This document shows, piece by piece, positions 58,645-64,000 of a stretch of DNA of 64,000 nt (positions are counted from its first letter, which is position 1; the number at the start of each line of letters is the position of its first letter). The notes beneath the pieces are model-generated. The model ran no database searches. It worked only from the letters and a program-made list of their open reading frames with translations, and was not told the origin of the DNA. Position numbers and translations under genes: made by a program. The DNA comes from Dipteronia dyeriana (lineage: Eukaryota; Streptophyta; Magnoliopsida; Sapindales; Sapindaceae). The stretch is from the NCBI GenBank assembly GCA_032871835.1, contig CM065296.1:51985288-52049287 (forward strand). Reading direction: 5' to 3'.

Positions 58645-61016
58645 ATACAGCGCTCCTGATGCCTTGGTCAGGCAACCACCCTCAAGAAGGGTCTGAGTGT
58701 AAGAGCATAGTTACCATCCAGATCTCAAGACCAGGAAATAGCTAGATAGCTCTCCAGATGCCTTAGTCGGGCTACCACCGCCAAGAAGGATCTGAGTGTA
58801 AGAGCATAGTTGCCATCCAGATCTCAAGACCATGAAATAGCTAGATAGCCCTCATGATGCCTTGGTCAGGCTACCACCCCCAAGAAGAATCTGAGTGTAA
58901 GAGGATAGTTGCCATCCAGATCTCATGACCGAGAAATAGCTGGATATCCCTCCTGGTGCCTTGTTCGGTCTAAGACCTTCAAGAAGGTTCTTAGTGTAAG
59001 TGTATAGTTGTCATCCAGAACTCTAGACCAGGAAATAGCTAGGTAGCGTTCCTGATGCCTTGGTCGGGCTACCACCCTAAGAAGGATGTGAGTGTAAGAG
59101 CATAGTTGCCATCCAGATCTGAAGACTAGGAATTAGCTAGGTAGCGTTCCTGATGCCTTGGTCGGGCTACCACCCCCAAGATGGATCTGAGTGTAAGATC
59201 AGAGTTGCCATCCAGATCTCAAGACTAAGAAATTACAAGATAGCGCTCCTGATGCCTTGGTCGGGCTACCACCCCCAAGAAAAGTCTGAGTATAAAAGCA
59301 TAGTTGTCATCCATATCTCAAGACCAGGAAATAGCTAGGTAGAGCTCCTGATGCCTTGGTCGGGCTACCACCCCTAACAAGGATCTGAGTGTAAGAGCAT
59401 AGTTACCATCCAGATCTGAAGACCAAGAAATAGCTATACAGCGCTCCTGATGCCTTGGTCAGGCAACCACCCTCAAGAAGGGTCTGAGTGTAAGAGCATA
59501 GTTACCATCCAGATCTCAAGACCAGGAAATAGCTAGATAGCTCTCCAGATGCCTTGGTCGGGCTACCACCGCCAAGAAGGATCTGAGTGTAAGAGCATAG
59601 TTGCCATCCAGATCTCAAGACCATGAAATAGCTAGATAGCCCTCATGATGCCTTGGTCAGGCTACCACCCCCAAGAAGAATCTGAGTGTAAGAGGATAGT
59701 TGCCATCCAGATCTCATGACCGAGAAATAGCTGGATATCCCTCCTGGTGCCTTGTTCGGTCTAAGACCCTCAAGAAGGTTCTTAGTGTAAGTGTATAGTT
59801 GTCATCCAGAACTCTAGACCAGGAAATAGCTAGGTAGCGTTCCTGATGCCTTGGTCGGGCTACCACCCTAAGAAGGATGTGAGTGTAAGAGCATAGTTGC
59901 CATCCAGATCTAAAGACTAGGAATTAGCTAGGTAGCGTTCCTGATGCCTTGGTCGGGCTACCACCCCAAGATGGATCTGAGTGTAAGATCAGAGTTGCCA
60001 TCCAGATCTCAAGACTAAGAAATTACTAGATAGCGCTCCTGATGCCTTGGTCGGGCTACCACCCCCCAGAAAAGTCTGAGTATAAAAGCATAGTTGTCAT
60101 CCATATCTCAAGACCAGGAAATAGCTAGGTAGAGCTCCTGATGCCTTGGTCGGGCTACCACCCCTAACAAGGATCTGAGTGTAAGAGCATAGTTACCATC
60201 CAGATCTGAAGACCAAGAAATTGCTATACAGCGCTCCTGATGCCTTGGTCAGGCAACCACCCTCAAGAAGGGTCTGAGTGTAAGAGCATAGTTACCATCC
60301 AGATCTCAAGACCAGGAAATAGCTAGATAGCTCTCCAGATGCCTTGGTCGGGCTACCACCGCCAAGAAGGATCTGAGTGTAAGAGCATAGTTGCCATCCA
60401 GATCTCAAGACCATGAAATAGCTAGATAGCCCTCATGATGCCTTGGTCAGGCTACCACCCCCAAGAAGAATCTGAGTGTAAGAGGATAGTTGCCATCCAG
60501 ATCTCATGACCGAGAAATAGCTGGATATCCCTCCTGGTGCCTTGTTCGGTCTAAGACCCTCAAGAAGGTTCTTAGTGTAAGTGTATAGTTGTCATCCAGA
60601 ACTCTAGACCAGGAAATAGCTAGGCAGCGTTCCTGATGCCTTGGTCGGGCTACCACCCAAAGAAGGATGTGAGTGTAAGAGCATAGTTGCCATCCAGATC
60701 TGAAGACTAGGAATTAGCTAGGTAGCGTTCCTGATGCCTTGGTCGGGCTACCACCCCCAAGATGGATCTGAGTGTAAGATCAGAGTTGCCATCCAGATCT
60801 CAAGACTAAGAAATTACTAGATAGCGCTCCTGATGCCTTGGTTGGGCTACCACCCCCAAGAAAATTCTGAGTATAAAAGCATAGTTGTCATCCATATCTC
60901 AAGACCAGGAAATAGCTAGGTAGAGCTCCTGATGCCTTGGTCGGGCTACCACCCCTAACAAGGATCTGAGTGTAAGAGCATAGTTGCCATCCAGATCTGA
61001 AGACCAAGAAATAGCT
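58645..61016 (+). repeat. HOR subtype B2, three units
   Basis: These units start with CTATACAGCG instead of CTAGACAGCG. They carry CTCCAGATGCC and CACCGCCAAG in m2, and a full-length m3 with CAAGAAGAATCTG. They reach about the same unit length as B1 by different small indels, so equal length here is not identity by descent of the deletion. Confidence 0.9.
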
Positions 61017-61298
61017 ATACAGCGCTCCCGATGCCTTGGTCGGGCTACCACCCCCAAGAAAAGTCTGAGTGTAAAAGCATAGTTGTCATCCAGATCTCAA
61101 TACCAGGAAATAGCTAGGTAGCACTCCTGATGCCTTGGTTTGGCTACCACCCCCCAGAAGGATCTAAGTGTAAGAGCATAGTTGCCATCCAGATCACAAG
61201 ACTAGGAAATAGCTAGATAGCCCTCACGATGCCTTGGTCAGGCTACCACCGCCAAGAAAGATCTGAGTGTAAGAGGATAGTTGCCATCCAGATCTCAT
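61017..61298 (+). repeat. Transition from 8-monomer HOR to 4-monomer repeat
   Basis: About three monomers that break the HOR order: an AAAAGTCTGAGTGTAAAAGC monomer directly after the unit start, then a CCCCCCAGAAGG monomer, then an m3-like monomer (CACCGCCAAGAAAGATC, GAGGATAG, CATGACCGAG). m1 and m2 are not in their usual place. Confidence 0.8.
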
Positions 61299-61694
61299 GA
61301 CCGAGAAATAGCTGGATATCCCTCCTGGTGCCTTGTTCAGGCTAAGTCCATCAAGAAATTTCTTAGTGTAAGTGTATATTTGTCATCCAGAACTCAAGAC
61401 CAGGAAATAGCTAGGTAGTTTTCCTGATTCCTCGGTCGGGCTACCACCACTAAGAAGGATGTGAGTGTAAGAGCATAGTTGCCATCAAGATCTAAAGACT
61501 AGGAAATAGCTAGATAGCGCTCCTGATGCCTTGGTCGGGCTACCACCCCCAAGAAAGGATTGAATGTAAGAGCATAGTTGTCATCCAGATATCAAGACCT
61601 GGAAATAGTTAGATAGCACTCCTGATGCATTGGTCAGGCTACCACCCCCAAGAAGGATCTGAGTGCAAGAGGATAGTTGCCATCCAGATCTCAT
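61299..61694 (+). repeat. 4-monomer repeat unit, copy 1 (396 bp)
   Basis: Exactly 4 x 99 bp and almost identical to the next 396 bp. It starts with a diverged m4 (TTCAGGCTAAGTCCATC, GTGTATATTTGTC), followed by an m5-like GGATGTGAG monomer, an AAAGGATTGAATG monomer and a GATGCATTGGTCAGG monomer that ends in the CATGACCGAG signature. Confidence 0.92.
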
Positions 61695-62090
61695 GACCGA
61701 GAAATAGCTGGATATCCCTCCTGGTGCCTTGTTCAGGCTAAGTCCATCAAGAAATTTCTTAGTGTAAGTGTATATTTGTCATCCAGAACTCAAGACCAGG
61801 AAATAGCTAGGTAGTTTTCCTGATTCCTCGGTCGGGCTACCACCACTAAGAAGGATGTGAGTGTAAGAGCATAGTTGCCATCAAGATCTAAAGACTAGGA
61901 AACAGCTAGATAGCGCTCCTGATGCCTTGGTCGGGCTACCACCCCCAAGAAAGGATTGAATGTAAGAGCATAGTTGTCATCCAGATATCAAGACCTGGAA
62001 ATAGTTAGATAGCACTCCTGATGCATTGGTCAGGCTACCACCCCCAAGAAGGATCTGAGTGCAAGAGGATAGTTGCCATCCAGATCTCAT
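61695..62090 (+). repeat. 4-monomer repeat unit, copy 2 (396 bp)
   Basis: Second copy of 61299-61694. I noticed one clear difference (GGAAACAGC for GGAAATAGC near 61900). The following monomer changes to GACCAAGAAATAGCTAGATATCCCGCC, so only two units are present. Confidence 0.92.
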
Positions 62091-64000
62091 GACCAAGAAA
62101 TAGCTAGATATCCCGCCTGGTGCCTTGGTCGGGACACCACCTCCTAAGAAGGATCTAAGTGTAAGAGCATAGTTGCCATCCAGATCTAAAGACTAGGAAA
62201 TATCTAGATAGCGCTCCTGATGCCTTGGTCGGGCCACCACCCCCAAGATGGATCTGAGTGTAAGAGCATAGTTGCCATCCAGATCACAAGACCAGGAAAT
62301 AGCTAGGTAGAGCTCCTAATGCCTTGGTCGGGCTACCACCCCTAAGAAGGATCTAAGTGTAAGAGCATAGTTACCATCCAGATCTCAAGACCAAGAAATA
62401 GCTAGATATCCCGCCTGGTGCCTTGGTCTGGCCACCACCTCATAAGAAGGATCTAAGTGTAAGAGCATAGTTGCATCCAGATCTAAAGACTAGGAAATAT
62501 CTAGATAGCGCTCCTGATGCCATGGTCGGGCTACCACCCCCAAGAAGGATCTGAGTGTAAGAGCATAGTTGTCATCCAGAACTCAAGACCAGGAAATAGC
62601 TAGGCAGCCCTCTTAATGCCTTGGTCAGGCTACCAACCCCACGAAGGATCTGAGTGTAAAAGCATAGTTGTCATCCAGATATCAAGACCAGGAAATAGCT
62701 AGGTAGCCCTCTTGATGCCATGGTCGGGCTACCAACCCCACGAAGGATCTGAGTGTAAAAGCATAGTTGCACTCTAGATCTCAAGACTAGGAAATAGATA
62801 GATCGCCCTCTCGATGCATTGGTCAGGCTACCACCCCCAAGAAGGATCTGAGTGCAAGAGGATAGTTGCCATCCAGATCTCAAGACCAAGAAATAGCTAG
62901 ATATCCCACCTGGTGCCTTGGTCGGGCCACCACTTCCTAAGAAGGATCTAAGTGTAAGAGCATAGTTGTCATCCAGATCACAAGACCAGGAAATAGCAAG
63001 GTAGAGCTCATGATGCCTTGGTCGGGATACCACCTCTAAGAAAGGTCTTAGTGTAAGATCATTGTTGCCATCTAGATCTCGAGACCTTGAAATAGGTTCT
63101 TAGTGTAAGTGTAGAGTTGTCATCCAGAACTCTAGACCAGGAAATAGCTAAGTAGCGTTCCTGAAGCCTTGGTCGGTCTACCACCCCTAAGAAGGATGTG
63201 AGTGTAAGAGCATAGCTGCCATCCAGATCTGAAGACTAGGAATTAGCTAGATAGCGCTCCTGATGCCTTGGTCGGGCTACCACCCTCAAGAAAGGTTCGA
63301 ATGTAAGAGCATAGTTGACATCCAGATCTCAAAACCTGGAAATAGTTGGGTAGCACTCCTGATGCCTTGGTCGGGTTACCACCCTCAAGAAGGATCAGCG
63401 TGTAACAGCATAGTTGTTATTCAGATCTCGGGACCACGAAATAGTTAGATAGGCCTCCTTATGCCTTGGTCGGGCTACCACCCCAAAGATGGATCTGAGT
63501 GTAAGAGCATAGTTGTCATCCATATCTCAAGACGAGGAAATAGCTAGGTAGCGCTCTTGATGCCTTGGTCGGGCTACCACCCCCACGAAGGATCTGAGTG
63601 TAAAAGCATAGTTGCACTCCAGATCTCAAGACTAGGAAATTGCTAGATCGCCCTCCCGATGCCTTAGTCAGGCTACCACCCCTATGAAGGATCTGAGTGT
63701 AAGAGGATAGTTGCCATCCAGATCTCAAGACCAAGAAATAGCTAGATATTCCGCAAGATGCCTTGGTCGGGCCACCACCTCCTAAGAAGGATCTAAGTGT
63801 AAGAGCATAGTTGCCATCCAGATCTCGAGACCAGGAAAGAGCTAGATAGCACTCCTGATACCAAGCTCGGGCTAACAACCCTATGAAGGTTCTGAGTGGG
63901 AGATCATAGTTTCCATCCAGATCACAAGACTAGGAAATAGATAGGTAGTGCTCATGATGCCTTGGTCGGGCTACCACCTCTAAGAAGGGTCTGAGTGTAA
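62091..64000 (+). repeat. Right-hand divergent satellite block
   Basis: Irregular monomers with new variants, such as CCGCCTGGTGCC, GGCCACCACCTCCTAAG and GTTGCACTC. The GTTGCACTC marker occurs at 62767 and 63611, an offset of 844 bp (eight monomers plus a 52-bp truncated one), so an older, diverged segmental copy is present. The array continues beyond the window edge. No gene or other element was seen. Confidence 0.82.
63012..63162 (+). repeat. Monomer followed by or fused to a truncated (about 52 bp) monomer
   Basis: Between successive monomer starts at 63012 (GATGCC) and 63163 (GAAGCC) there are 151 bp, that is 99 plus 52. The joint is near 63095, where GACCTTGAAATAG passes directly to GTTCTTAGTGTAAGTGTA, the m4-type HOR segment. 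The breakpoint differs from the other truncated monomers in the window. Confidence 0.85.

Larger units (their letters stand above)
54692..61016 (+). repeat. 8-monomer HOR array B: eight units of 789-791 bp
   Basis: Units start at 54692, 55483, 56274, 57065, 57856, 58645, 59436 and 60226. The first three repeat array A as part of the 6.7-kb duplication. Within a unit the eight monomers differ strongly; between units the corresponding monomers are nearly identical. Small length differences are explained base by base: the m3 deletion in early units, and one-base losses in m5 (CCACCCTAAG) and m6 (CACCCCAAG) in later ones. After 61016 the order breaks down. Confidence 0.95.
1..64000 (+). repeat. 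Satellite DNA array, 99-bp monomer, about 640 head-to-tail copies
   Basis: The phrase GATGCCTTGGTCGGGCTACC, or a one- to three-base variant, recurs about every 99 bp from the first to the last line. It is always on the plus strand. Other fixed landmarks in each monomer are GGATCTGAGTGTAAGAGCAT, AGTTGCCATCCAGATCTCAA and AGGAAATAGCTAGATAGC. My hand consensus has 28 A, 20 T, 25 G and 26 C (51 of 99 G+C). Neighbouring monomers differ by several to about 20 substitutions, while monomers one HOR period apart can be nearly identical. No inverted monomer, unique spacer or inserted mobile element was seen. An array this long of a short monomer is typical of eukaryotic satellite DNA. I do not recognise the family, so taxon and chromosome position are left open. 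Any centromeric role would be inference only. Confidence 0.97.

Noticed and set aside
63291..63310. A pol III B-box-like string (GGTTCGAATG) suggesting a tRNA-derived repeat
   Set aside because: It occurs in one variant monomer only. There is no matching A box, cloverleaf or CCA-type end, so it is a chance mutation of GGATCTGAGTG.
1..64000. A CRISPR array
   Set aside because: The whole 99-bp unit is repeated and varies by drift. There is no short constant repeat separated by unrelated spacers, and no cas-like gene.
1..64000. A CENP-B box in the monomer
   Set aside because: I compared the CGGG-containing region with the known core NTTCGNNNNANNCGGGN. The TTCG and the central A are not in place on either strand in the consensus.
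1..64000. A sub-repeat inside the 99-bp monomer (for example a doubled 45-50-bp ancestor)
   Set aside because: Only short partial similarities such as GATCTGAG/GATCTCAAG and TGCCTTGG/TGCCATCC were seen, too weak to support an internal duplication by eye.

Overview
The whole 64 kb window is one uninterrupted tandem array of a single satellite DNA family. The basic monomer is 99 bp, so the window holds roughly 640 monomers, all head-to-tail in the same orientation. I see no unique sequence, no transposon insertion, no RNA gene and no credible protein-coding gene. A megasatellite-scale array of short monomers with nested higher-order repeats (HORs) points to a eukaryotic heterochromatic region (centromeric, pericentromeric, subtelomeric or interstitial knob). 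I do not recognise the monomer, so species and chromosomal location cannot be named. My hand-made consensus is about 51% G+C. Variation at its CpG positions looks like methyl-cytosine decay.

Layout: (1) 1-20.0 kb is old, divergent array with overlapping segmental copies of about 0.6-2.2 kb, and ten or so 36-bp truncated monomers that share one deletion junction. It contains a young 928-bp tandem duplication (18.0-19.85 kb). (2) 20.0-22.15 kb is divergent array. (3) 22.15-28.1 kb holds related blocks at spacings of 13, 20 and 20 monomers. (4) 28.12-38.51 kb is a large near-identical tandem duplication (53 monomers, then 52 because one monomer was deleted). (5) 38.5-44.0 kb contains a diverged segmental duplication spaced about 30-31 monomers. 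(6) 43.64-57.06 kb is a second large, near-identical tandem duplication of 6,711 bp with an out-of-register junction at 50,353. (7) 47.98-50.35 and 54.69-61.02 kb are regular arrays of an 8-monomer HOR of about 791 bp (3 and 8 units), with two HOR subtypes and a hybrid unit between them. (8) 61.3-62.1 kb is a pair of 4-monomer (396 bp) units. (9) 62.1-64.0 kb returns to divergent monomers.

Open reading frames of 60-257 codons occur in the window, mainly on the minus strand. They arise because 99 is a multiple of three, so a frame that is open in one monomer stays open in the next. They are broken every few monomers, and none over about 60 codons occurs through most of the young HOR array. I treat them as non-coding. 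The biology here is satellite evolution: amplification, unequal exchange, local homogenisation and probable methylation-driven decay.
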